The notes under the pieces are model-generated. The model saw nothing but the letters and a program-made list of their open reading frames with translations, was not told where the DNA came from and did no database searches. Made by a program: the position numbers and the translations under genes. Positions 1 through 5,718 of a DNA stretch of 5,753 bases are shown piece by piece; position 1 is the first letter of the stretch, and each line of letters starts with the position of its first letter. Source of the DNA: Desulfuromonadaceae bacterium UBA6124 (GTDB lineage Bacteria; Desulfobacterota; Desulfuromonadia; Desulfuromonadales; Trichloromonadaceae); the NCBI GenBank assembly GCA_002423365.1, contig DIVU01000137.1:1-5753 (forward strand). Direction: 5' to 3'.

Positions 1-242
1 GCTATGATGTCGTCACGACCTTCAATCTCGGCCTGTACGGCCCAGCCGACTTACCGGCGGACATCGTGGAGAGGTGGGACCAGATCAGCAAGAAGCTGAT
101 GGAAAATCCCGAGATGCAAAAGGAGATGGCCAAGCTGTCGCTCTTCCCATCCTACATGTCGACCAAGGACTTCAGGGTTTATCTGAAGAAGCTGAGCGAC
201 GATCTGCATGATCTCGCCAAGGCGGGTGGCGTGCTCAAATAG
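1..242 (+). CDS. TctC/Bug-family TTT solute-binding protein, C-terminal part
   Basis: This is the 3' end of a gene whose start lies outside the window. The frame beginning at base 3 is open for 79 codons and ends in TAG at 240-242. The peptide runs from YDVVTTFNLGLYGPADLPAD through a charged helical stretch (ERWDQISKKLMENPEMQKEM) to a tail ending GGVLK. A 'GLYGPADLPADIV' segment, then a helix with a 'NPEM' turn, then a last helix ending in a Gly-Val-Lys-type tail, is the usual layout of the C-terminal lobe of TctC/Bug periplasmic binding proteins. These deliver carboxylates to TctA/TctB-type secondary transporters. The assignment rests on this pattern alone, and no ligand residues are visible in this fragment. 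It precedes an SDR and a LarA-like gene on the same strand, which fits uptake of the acid those enzymes use. Confidence 0.65.
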   Translation, partial: YDVVTTFNLGLYGPADLPADIVERWDQISKKLMENPEMQKEMAKLSLFPSYMSTKDFRVYLKKLSDDLHDLAKAGGVLK

Positions 243-256
243 GTTTCCGCCGAAGC

Positions 257-283
257 GGGGCCCCGAAAGGGCCTCCTGGTTTT
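257..283 (+). terminator. Probable intrinsic terminator after the binding-protein gene
   Basis: Bases 257-263 can pair with 269-275 (seven pairs including one G-U) around a CGAAA loop. A short T-run follows at 280-283. It starts 15 bases after the TAG of the binding-protein gene. The stem is GC-rich but the T-tract is only four bases, so partial read-through into the SDR gene is plausible. This is a by-eye fold. Confidence 0.45.
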
Positions 284-293
284 GATCCGCAGA

Positions 294-317
294 GGCAGCC
301 GTGCCATGACGGCTGCC
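294..317 (+). other. Nine-bp inverted repeat (hairpin) upstream of the SDR gene
   Basis: GGCAGCCGT at 294-302 is perfectly complementary to ACGGCTGCC at 309-317, with a six-base loop GCCATG. No T-run follows, so it is a poor intrinsic terminator by itself. It could stabilise an mRNA end, back up the terminator just upstream, or be an operator for a dimeric regulator of the downstream genes. The sequence does not decide between these. Confidence 0.35.
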
Positions 318-333
318 CCTGCCAATTCACCAA

Positions 334-340
334 AGAGGAG
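334..340 (+). promoter_or_regulatory. Shine-Dalgarno AGAGGAG of the SDR gene
   Basis: AGAGGAG abuts the ATG at 341 with no spacer, which is too close for normal initiation. It lies nine bases before the in-frame GTG at 350, a normal distance. The site therefore argues for GTG 350 as the true start of the SDR. Confidence 0.45.
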
Positions 341-1201
341 ATGGCGACGGTGATTGCAGAAAATTCCGCTACTCGACTTTTCGATCTGCGCGGCAAGGTT
401 GCGGTGGTGCTGGGCGGCTCCGGAGCGATCGGCGGGGCACTCGCTTTCGGATTGGCCCAGGCTGGCGCAAGCGTCGCCGTCACCTACGGCACACACCGGG
501 AGAACGCCGATGCGATCGTGGACAAGATCGCCGACACCCCCGATTGCGGGGGCCCAGCGCGAAGCTATAGAGTGGACGTACGTTCAACCGAGTCCATAGC
601 CTGCAACGCGGATGAAGTGGCGAGCGATTACGGTCGCCTAGACATCCTGGTGAACTGCGCCGGAGGCAACGTGGTGGCGGCCATCACCGGTCCGGCGAAG
701 ACCTTTTTTGACCTGGAGATGGCCCCCCTTTCCGAAGTCATGCAGATCAACTTCTTCGGCGGCTGCCTGTGGCCCTGTTATTACTACGGCAGGAAACTGG
801 CGGCGCAAGAGGAGGGCGGATCGATCATCAACATCACCTCGATGAATTATTACCGCCCGCTCGAGGGGCGGCCTGGTTATGCCGCCGCCAAGGCTGCAGT
901 CGGAAACTTCACGCAGTGGCTTGCCTGCCACATGGCCAAGGAGTGCAACCCGAAAGTCCGGGTGAACGCAATCGCGCCCGGCTTTGTGCCGAACCAGCGC
1001 ATGATTCGTACCCTGTTGAACGAGGATGGTTCATACGCACCGCGTGGGCAGAAGATCATCGACCATACGCCGATGGGCAGGCTCAGCACACCCGACGACC
1101 TGGTCGGAACCTGCATCTGGTACGCATCCGACGCTTCAGCCTACATCACGGGCACGATCACGCCGATTGACGGTGGGTTTACCGCGTATGCCGGGCTCTG
1201 A
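341..1201 (+). CDS. SDR-family oxidoreductase, D-mannonate oxidoreductase-like
   Basis: This is a classical short-chain dehydrogenase/reductase of normal length (286 aa from ATG 341, or 283 from GTG 350, which has the better-spaced ribosome site). It should be cytosolic, with NAD(P)-dependent alcohol/ketone chemistry. Visible motifs, numbered from ATG 341, are the glycine-rich cofactor loop GGSGAIGG (25-32), NCAG (105-108), the structural Asn in QINF (137), catalytic Ser167, Tyr180 and Lys184 (YxxxK), and the PG motif (213-214). Several stretches recall the SDR-type D-mannonate oxidoreductases of the UxuB/YjmF kind: SSM/TSMN after the catalytic Ser, GNFTQWLA (188-195), NEDGS...RGQKIIDHTPMGR (227-247) and the C-terminal TPIDGGFTAYAGL. 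That family interconverts D-mannonate and D-fructuronate. The class and catalytic residues are seen directly; the substrate is inferred from remembered similarity, and a related sugar-acid dehydrogenase remains possible. The LarA-like gene begins 60 bp downstream on the same strand, suggesting cotranscription. Confidence 0.85.
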   Translation: MATVIAENSATRLFDLRGKVAVVLGGSGAIGGALAFGLAQAGASVAVTYGTHRENADAIVDKIADTPDCGGPARSYRVDVRSTESIACNADEVASDYGRLDILVNCAGGNVVAAITGPAKTFFDLEMAPLSEVMQINFFGGCLWPCYYYGRKLAAQEEGGSIINITSMNYYRPLEGRPGYAAAKAAVGNFTQWLACHMAKECNPKVRVNAIAPGFVPNQRMIRTLLNEDGSYAPRGQKIIDHTPMGRLSTPDDLVGTCIWYASDASAYITGTITPIDGGFTAYAGL

Positions 1202-1261
1202 ACAAAACATTTTGCCAAGCGGCCTGCGCATTCGGAGAGGGCGCGACGCGAGTGAGGCTTT

Positions 1262-2587
1262 ATGTCGGTTCTGCAAGATCTCATAGGTTCGGTTCCGCTT
1301 CCCCCGCTTTTTGCAGTTGTCCGAAACATGCGAGACGATCGTCTGGACGACCCGGGCGCGGAAGCGCTTCGCGCCATGGAGAGGTCCGGCCTCGAGGCGG
1401 AACTCCCGGCCGGCGGCGAGGTGGCAATCGCCGTGGGGTCGCGGGGCATTTCCTTGCTTCCCGAAATGGTACGCGCTGTGGCCGGCTGGTTTTCCTCGCG
1501 CGGTTGCCGGCCGTTCGTGTTTCCGGCGATGGGCAGCCACGGCAATGCCTGCGCCCAAGGGCAAAGGGAGGTTCTAGCCTCCCTGGGCATAACGGAGGCG
1601 AGTGTAGGGTGCCCGGTGCGTTCGAGCATGGACGTCATCGACGTCGGACGGCTGGAAGACTGCGGCTTGCCCGTCTGGGTGGACGCCATGGCCTGCCGCG
1701 CCGACGGCGTCTTCGTCGTCAACCGGGTAAAACCGCATACTGCTTTCAGTGGCCGGCACGAGAGCGGTCTGGTCAAGATGCTCTCCGTGGGCCTTGGAAA
1801 GCAGCGCGGTGCGGAATCCTGTCACGCGCTTGGCTATGACCGTTTTGACGAAATCATGCCAAGGATGGCGACACTGATTCTCGACAAGGTGAAGATATTA
1901 GGCGGGCTGGGCATCGTGGAAAACGCGTTTGACCATCCCTGTCGGGTGGAGGTGGCCCGGAATGTGAATTTCCTGGAATGCGACGCAGCACTCCTGGAAC
2001 ATGCCAAGGCTTCGATCGGGCGGCTCCCGGTGAAGCAACTGGACGTCCTTCTGATCCAAAAGATGGGCAAGGAGATTTCCGGTGGCGGTGTGGACCCCAA
2101 CGTTACCGGGCGCGCCGTGACGCCTCATAAAGAAAGCTTCCTCCACGTCACGAAGATCGGCGTCTTACGCCTGACGCCGGCTTCGCACGGCAACGCCACC
2201 GGGGTGGGAACCTGCGACGTGATTACCCGCCGGCTTTTCAACGACATCGACCTCGAGACCACATATGCCAACGTCGTGACCAGCACCATGCTGCGCGCCG
2301 CCGGCATCCCCGTCATCATGGGCACGGACGAAATGGCCGTACGTTGCCTGCTCAAGACCTGTAACGCACCTGGCAGGACGCCGAGGCTGATTTACATCCG
2401 GGATACACTGTCACTAGAACGGTTCTGGGCAACGGAACCTGTCGCGGCCGAACTGTCTGAGCACCCCGACTGCCAAGTCGGGTCGGAACCTGTGGCTTTC
2501 TGTTTTGACGGTGGCGGCGAGATTGTCACTCCAGACTTTAGCCCGGATTTCTCATGCTCTGCTCCCCGGGAATTGGATGGTTTTTGA
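1262..2587 (+). CDS. LarA-superfamily (nickel-pincer) 2-hydroxyacid racemase/epimerase-like protein
   Basis: This 441-residue protein looks like a divergent LarA-type lactate racemase homologue (DUF2088-like N-terminal domain). Known relatives bind the nickel-pincer nucleotide through a Lys and use His residues to racemise or epimerise the C2 of 2-hydroxyacids by hydride transfer. Segments seen are VGSRGI (58-63, where LarA has its Asp/Arg substrate motif), MGSHG (90-94), NRVKPHTAFSG (154-164, His159), SGLVK (168-172, Lys172 as candidate cofactor-linking Lys), CHALG (His188), MGKEISGGGVDPN (268-280) and SHGNATGVGTCDV (308-320). Length is near that of LarA (about 425 aa). The residue roles are inferred by alignment from memory. 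The start has a short GAGG at 1254-1257, four bases before ATG. No larB, larC or larE cofactor-synthesis gene is in the window. With the adjacent SDR it may act on an aldonate or another hydroxyacid. TGA at 2585-2587 is followed within a few bases by insertion-sequence DNA. Confidence 0.75.
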   Translation: MSVLQDLIGSVPLPPLFAVVRNMRDDRLDDPGAEALRAMERSGLEAELPAGGEVAIAVGSRGISLLPEMVRAVAGWFSSRGCRPFVFPAMGSHGNACAQGQREVLASLGITEASVGCPVRSSMDVIDVGRLEDCGLPVWVDAMACRADGVFVVNRVKPHTAFSGRHESGLVKMLSVGLGKQRGAESCHALGYDRFDEIMPRMATLILDKVKILGGLGIVENAFDHPCRVEVARNVNFLECDAALLEHAKASIGRLPVKQLDVLLIQKMGKEISGGGVDPNVTGRAVTPHKESFLHVTKIGVLRLTPASHGNATGVGTCDVITRRLFNDIDLETTYANVVTSTMLRAAGIPVIMGTDEMAVRCLLKTCNAPGRTPRLIYIRDTLSLERFWATEPVAAELSEHPDCQVGSEPVAFCFDGGGEIVTPDFSPDFSCSAPRELDGF

Positions 2588-2635
2588 ATGGAGTTTTCCG
2601 CTGTAATTTCCCGGCTGGGAGAAGGAGCGGAAGCG

Positions 2636-2902
2636 ATGAAAGCATCGAGGTTCTCGGACGCCCAGAAGGCGTTCATCTTGAAGCAGGGTGATGACGGCGT
2701 GCCTGTGGTGGAGATTTGCCGCAAGGCGGGGATCAGCCAGGCGACCTATTTCAATTGGAGGAAGAAGTAGGCGGGTCTTCTGCCCGATGAGATGCGCCGG
2801 CTGAGGGCGTTGGAGGAGGAGAACGCCAGGCTGAAGAAGATCGTCGCCGATCTGGCGCTGGATCGCGAGATGCTGCAGGACGTCATCCGCCGAAAAATTT
2901 GA
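2636..2902 (+). pseudogene. IS3-family orfA, interrupted by an in-frame amber codon
   Basis: From ATG 2636 the frame encodes an IS3/IS407-type OrfA. It starts with a helix-turn-helix (MKASRFSDAQKAFILKQG... EICRKAGISQATYFNWRKK, residues 1-44). The TAG at 2768-2770 breaks it. After the stop the same frame continues with AGLLPDEMRRLRALEEENARLKKIVADLALDREMLQDVIRRKI and ends in TGA at 2900-2902. That second part is the leucine-zipper dimerisation helix normal for this protein. In relatives, as I remember them, a Tyr follows WRKK, so a single TAC to TAG change would explain the break. An in-frame ATG at 2588 exists, but 2636 follows GGAGAAGGAGCGG and fits the family start. The truncated product keeps only the DNA-binding part. 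A sequencing error at 2770 is the main alternative. Confidence 0.75.
2891..2901 (+). other. Putative -1 frameshift site between orfA and orfB
   Basis: At the orfA/orfB junction the sequence CGAAAAATTTG contains a run of five A. OrfB lies in the -1 frame relative to orfA, overlaps its end and has no good start of its own (only TTG at 2899). IS3 elements make their OrfAB transposase by -1 slippage on A-rich heptamers, so this run is the likely site. Because of the amber codon upstream, fusion protein can no longer be made here. Confidence 0.45.
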
Positions 2903-3316
2903 GGCCTGCCCGGAAGCGCAAGCTGGTTGACGGGATGCTGGCGGATTGGGGTGTGTCGATCAGGAAGGCCTGCAAGGCGCTGAAGTTCGATACCTCGAGC
3001 TACCACTACAAATCCCGTCGCGCCGGGCAGGCCGCACTTGAACAACGGATCAGAGGGATCTGCGAAACGCGGGTGCGCTACGGCTATCGGCGTGTCCATG
3101 TGCTGTTGCGCCGTGAGGGATGGATGATCAACATGAAGAAGACGCGCAGGATTTACAATGAGTTGGGCCTGCAATTGCGCAACAAGCACCCCAAGCGGCG
3201 CGTGAAGGCGAAGTTGCGGGAGGATCGGCAGGAGGTTGTCGGGCCGAACGATGTCTGGGCGATGGACTTTGTCCACGACCAACTGGCGACAGGAAGGAAG
3301 CTGCGTATCCTGACCG
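2899..3316 (+). pseudogene. IS3-family orfB (DDE integrase-like), truncated at the 3' end
   Basis: The frame from TTG 2899 reads RPARKRKLVDGMLADWGVSI..., then the typical HTH_21-like segment ETRVRYGYRRVHVLLRREGW (about 56-75), then GPNDVWAMDFVHDQLATGRKLRILT (115-139). Asp123 in WAMDF is the first residue of the DDE triad. IS3 OrfB proteins are usually about 270-290 residues with a second Asp and a Glu further on. Here family sequence ends at about residue 139. The frame then runs on into IS256-like DNA to a stop at 3370-3372, adding about 18 unrelated residues. Both remaining catalytic residues are absent, so the product cannot be active. Confidence 0.8.
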
Positions 3317-3320
3317 GAGA

Positions 3321-3344
3321 GTGTCAGATATCTTGTGTAAGTGA
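3321..3344 (+). repeat. Left terminal inverted repeat of the IS256-like element
   Basis: The 24 bases starting GTGTCAGATATC and ending GTGTAAGTGA match the reverse complement of 4631-4654 at 19 of 24 positions. The inner ten bases (TGTGTAAGTGA side) are identical. A looser match continues outward to about 3317. Confidence 0.8.
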
Positions 3345-3370
3345 TCGTTGTGGGTCCCAATATTTTGTGT

Positions 3371-3376
3371 AGGAGG
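3371..3376 (+). promoter_or_regulatory. Shine-Dalgarno AGGAGG of the IS256-like transposase
   Basis: A full AGGAGG consensus lies seven bases before ATG 3384. It sets the start at 3384 rather than at the upstream in-frame GTG 3348, which would add 12 residues (MWVPIFCVGGPA) and has no such site. Confidence 0.7.
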
Positions 3377-3383
3377 ACCTGCG

Positions 3384-4604
3384 ATGACGACACTGAGAGC
3401 GGAACTTCTGGATGAGCTTCTGGCTGGCTATGAGAAGCCGGAGGATTTGCTGGGCGAGGAAGGACTTTTCAAGCAGCTGAAGAAGGCGTTGCTGGAGCGG
3501 GCGCTGGGCGCCGAGCTGAGCGAGCACCTGGGCTACGAGAAGGGTGATCCGGCGGGGCGGGGCAGCGGCAACAGCCGCAACGGCTATTCGGAGAAGACGA
3601 TCCTGACGGAAGACGGCGAGGTCGGCCTTGCGGTGCCCCGCGACCGCAACGGCACATTCGAGCCGTTGATCGTGCCCAAGGGGGAGCGCCGTCTGGAGGG
3701 CTTCGACGAGCGCATTGTGTCGCTGTACGCGCGGGGCCTGACGGTGCGCGAGATCCAGGGGCATCTGCAAGAACTCTATGGTGTGGAGGTTTCGCCGGAT
3801 CTGATCAGCCGGGTGACCGACGCGGTGCTCGAGGAGGTACGGGAGTGGCAGAGCCGGCCGCTGGACGCGGTCTACCCGGTGGTCTTCTTCGATGCGCTTC
3901 GGGTCAAGATCCGTGACGAGGGCCTGGTCAGGAACAAGGCGGTCTACGTGGCGCTGGCGCTGACCTGCGAGGGCGACAAGGAGGTGCTCGGTTTATGGAT
4001 CGAGCAGACCGAAGGCGCCAAGTTCTGGCTCAAGGTTATGAACGAACTCAAGACCCGGGGCGTCGCCGACGTCCTGATCGCGGTGGTCGATGGGCTCACC
4101 GGCTTTCCCGAGGCGATCGGCACCGTTTTCCCGGAGGCAACGGTCCAGACCTGCATCGTCCACCTGATCCGCAATTCGGTAGCCTTCGTGTCATGGAAGG
4201 ACCGCAAGAAGATCATGCCCGACATCAAGGCCATCTATCGGGCCGAAACGGCCGAGGCCGCGGCGGCCAGGCTGGACGAGTTCGAGGCCACCTGGGGCCC
4301 CCGCTATCCGGCGGTCGCGCCGATGTGGCGGCGGGCCTGGGAGCACGTGGTGCCGATGTTTGCGTTTCCGCCGGCGATCCGCAAGATGATCTATACGACG
4401 AACGCCGTGGAAAGCCTGCACCGCAGCTTGCGTAAGATCATCAAGACGCGGGGCAGCTTCCCCAATGATGTGGCCGCGACCAAGCTGCTGTTCCTGGCGA
4501 TCCGCAATGCCGGCATCCACTGGAAACGACCGGTTGAATGGACCACCGCGATGGGGCAGTTTGCGATCTTGTTCGACGATCGCTTTCCGACCTCAGCGCG
4601 CTGA
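3384..4604 (+). CDS. IS256-family transposase (Transposase_mut), intact
   Basis: This 406-residue DDE transposase has normal length for the family and no internal stop. From the N-terminus it shows the helical start TTLRAELLDELLAGY and the conserved block ALLERALGAELSEHLGYEKGD with the Gly/Asn-rich GNSRNGYS (36-69). Next come VPRDRNGTFEP (84-94) and SLYARGLTVREIQGHL (113-128). The RNase H-like core follows, with Asp170 (VVFFDALRVKIRDEG), Asp236 (VVDGLTGFPEAI), the C-x2-H signature Cys257/His260 (TCIVHLIR) and the catalytic Glu343 in YTTNAVESLHRSLRK (337-351). All three DDE residues and the family signature are present, so the protein should be active in cut/copy transposition of its own ends. 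AGGAGG seven bases upstream fixes the start. The stop codon lies inside a perfect palindrome. Confidence 0.95.
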   Translation: MTTLRAELLDELLAGYEKPEDLLGEEGLFKQLKKALLERALGAELSEHLGYEKGDPAGRGSGNSRNGYSEKTILTEDGEVGLAVPRDRNGTFEPLIVPKGERRLEGFDERIVSLYARGLTVREIQGHLQELYGVEVSPDLISRVTDAVLEEVREWQSRPLDAVYPVVFFDALRVKIRDEGLVRNKAVYVALALTCEGDKEVLGLWIEQTEGAKFWLKVMNELKTRGVADVLIAVVDGLTGFPEAIGTVFPEATVQTCIVHLIRNSVAFVSWKDRKKIMPDIKAIYRAETAEAAAARLDEFEATWGPRYPAVAPMWRRAWEHVVPMFAFPPAIRKMIYTTNAVESLHRSLRKIIKTRGSFPNDVAATKLLFLAIRNAGIHWKRPVEWTTAMGQFAILFDDRFPTSAR

Positions 4605-4615
4605 GGTCGGAAAGC
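4582..4615. terminator. Perfect 34-bp palindrome across the transposase stop codon
   Basis: Bases 4582-4598 are exactly complementary to 4599-4615 with no spacer (17-bp arms; centre …CAGCG|CGCTG…). The TGA of the transposase (4602-4604) lies in the right arm, so the last codons (PTSAR) are encoded by the palindrome. In RNA a hairpin forms with a few central bases as loop. No strong T-run follows on either strand, so it is not a textbook intrinsic terminator. It may stop or slow transcription, protect the transcript end or limit impinging transcription. The structure is certain; the role is inferred. Confidence 0.6.
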
Positions 4616-4630
4616 ATGTTGCCCACGGCG

Positions 4631-4654
4631 TCACTTACACAGATTTTCGGACAC
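4631..4654 (-). repeat. Right terminal inverted repeat of the IS256-like element
   Basis: The sequence TCACTTACACAGATTTTCGG followed by ACAC pairs with the left repeat (19 of 24 matching positions when reverse-complemented). It also supplies the accidental stop codon (TCA at 4631-4633 on the + strand, TGA on the - strand) of the truncated IS1380-like gene. Confidence 0.8.
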
Positions 4655-5623
4655 ACCCGTCCATTCCGCCTTGGCGACGACGCGGCGGCGCCGGCTCCAA
4701 CTGTCCAGGGTCGCCCAGCGGAAGTCCTTGAAGCGGCGGGCCGGCTTGGCCGTGACCCGGGCTTCCTCCTCGGCCCAGGCCATCTCGGCCTCGATCTCTG
4801 CCTCCAGGCGGGCGTTGCGGGCCAGGCCGAACACGTAGTCGACCCGGTTTTCTTCGCACCAGGCCATCAGCGCCTCGCGGCAGAAGCCGGAATCGGCGCG
4901 CAGCAGGATGCGCGTGCGCGGCCACTGGCCACGGATCTGTCCGACGATGCGGGCCACCTCCTCGACCGATCCGGCGGCGGCGTCGATGTTGGAACGCCTG
5001 AGCTTGGCCGCCAGCAGGTGGCGGCCGCAGAAGACGTAGAGCGGCAGATAGCAGTAGCAATCATAATAGCCATGGAAGAACCGTCCCTCCTGATGGCCGT
5101 GCAGCGGATCGTCGGTGGCATCCAGATCGAGGATGATCTGCTTCGGAGGCTGGCGGTGCGCCTCAAGGAACAGGGTGACGAACAGCCGCTCGATGGCCGC
5201 CGGATCGTGGGCGATCTTGTGATAGCGCGTCGCCACCGGCCGGCTCAGCTCGAGGCGGTTCAGGGTGCTCTTGCCGGCGACCGGGGCACAGTCCCGCCGC
5301 CGCGCCGCCAGCTTGCCGGCCAGGATCGCCATCAGCGGATCGCGGCGCAGCTCGTCGTGATCGTTCAAATCCTCGTAGCCGAGCGCGATGCCAAACACCC
5401 GCTGGCCGACCAGCGTCGCCACCGCGTGCTCGATCAGTTCCGGCTGTCGCCTATCCGTAAAGCACGCCGCAAACCGCCCGACCAGCCCGACCGTCCGGTC
5501 CGTCGCCCCCAGCAGCAGGCCGCCAGCATCCGACGTCACCGCCCCGCCATCGAACGCCGCCACCACCGAACGGCGTTCCACGCTGGCAAAACCGAACACG
5601 TCCGGGGTACACTCTGTGGGCAT
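4631..5623 (-). pseudogene. IS1380-family transposase, C-terminus replaced by IS256 end
   Basis: The minus-strand frame from ATG 5623 gives 330 residues. Up to about residue 322 it reads as an IS1380-family DDE transposase. It contains FDGGAVTSDAGGLLL (24-38), GYEDLNDHDELRRDPL (82-97), LDLDATDDPLHGHQEG (165-180, first catalytic Asp), FHGYYDCYCYLPLYVFCG (183-200) and LLRADSGFCREALMAWCEENRVDYVFGLARN (240-270, second Asp at 244). The last eight residues (GVSENLCK) are translated IS256 terminal repeat. Family members are usually about 430-460 residues, and the missing end carries the catalytic Glu. The protein is therefore expected to be inactive. The start at 5623 is chosen over ATG 5695 because AGAGGAG (5631-5637) lies seven bases ahead of it and MPTECTPDVF… resembles the usual beginning. 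Confidence 0.85.
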
Positions 5624-5718
5624 CGGGGAACTCCTCTGCAGCTGCCTAAGTCTTTGTCGCAGAAGAACTTTCGCAGATTCAGAGCCCCGATGCACCTAAA
5701 GAGTGTGAGAAATCCGGG
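4659..5718 (-). mobile_element. IS1380-family element, 5' part only
   Basis: This is the upstream end and about three quarters of the transposase gene of an IS1380-family element on the minus strand. It is cut near 4659 by the IS256-like element. The outer end is probably close to 5718: read on the minus strand, CCCGGATTTCTCACAC at 5718-5703 looks like an IS1380-type terminus. The other terminus is missing, so the inverted-repeat partner cannot be compared. CTAG at 5719-5722 could be one copy of a 4-bp target duplication, but its partner would be outside this junction. Confidence 0.65.
5631..5637 (-). promoter_or_regulatory. Shine-Dalgarno AGAGGAG of the IS1380-like transposase
   Basis: CTCCTCT on the + strand reads AGAGGAG on the minus strand, seven bases before ATG 5623. 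It decides the start of the broken transposase gene. Confidence 0.6.

Larger units (their letters stand above)
2602..3316 (+). mobile_element. IS3-family (IS407-like) element, left part only
   Basis: This is the left part of an IS3-family element carrying orfA and the beginning of orfB. The left end is uncertain. IS3 ends begin with TG, and the TG at 2602, 34 bases before the orfA ATG, is a reasonable candidate; the DNA from 2588 onward may also belong to it. On the right the element stops near 3316, where the IS256-like terminal repeat begins. About half of orfB and the right terminal repeat are missing, so it cannot move by itself. Confidence 0.7.
3317..4658 (+). mobile_element. Complete IS256-family insertion sequence
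   Basis: This element is about 1.34 kb, within the usual IS256-family size, with terminal inverted repeats and one intact transposase gene. Outer ends are placed at about 3317 and 4658, where the frame identity of the two neighbouring transposase genes breaks off, and are uncertain by a few bases. IS256-type insertion normally duplicates 8-9 bp of target. The bases outside the left end (…TCCTGACCG) and the right end (GTCCATTCC…) do not match, and the flanks belong to two different insertion sequences. The element therefore does not sit in its original target. Confidence 0.85.

Noticed and set aside
1141..1776. Minus-strand frames of 142-211 codons over the SDR end and the LarA-like start
   Set aside because: Their products are Ser/Arg/Pro-rich without domain features and they overlap two well-supported + strand genes.
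3348..3383. Extended transposase start at GTG 3348
   Set aside because: The extra 12 residues lie close to the terminal repeat and lack a ribosome site, while ATG 3384 has AGGAGG at ideal distance.
5623..5695. Upstream ATG 5695 as start of the IS1380 transposase
   Set aside because: It would add 24 residues unlike the family and lies next to the probable terminal repeat; ATG 5623 has a well-placed AGAGGAG.
2636..5718. Composite transposon carrying cargo
   Set aside because: The three elements belong to different families, two are truncated, and there is no gene between them; no pair of like ends brackets cargo.
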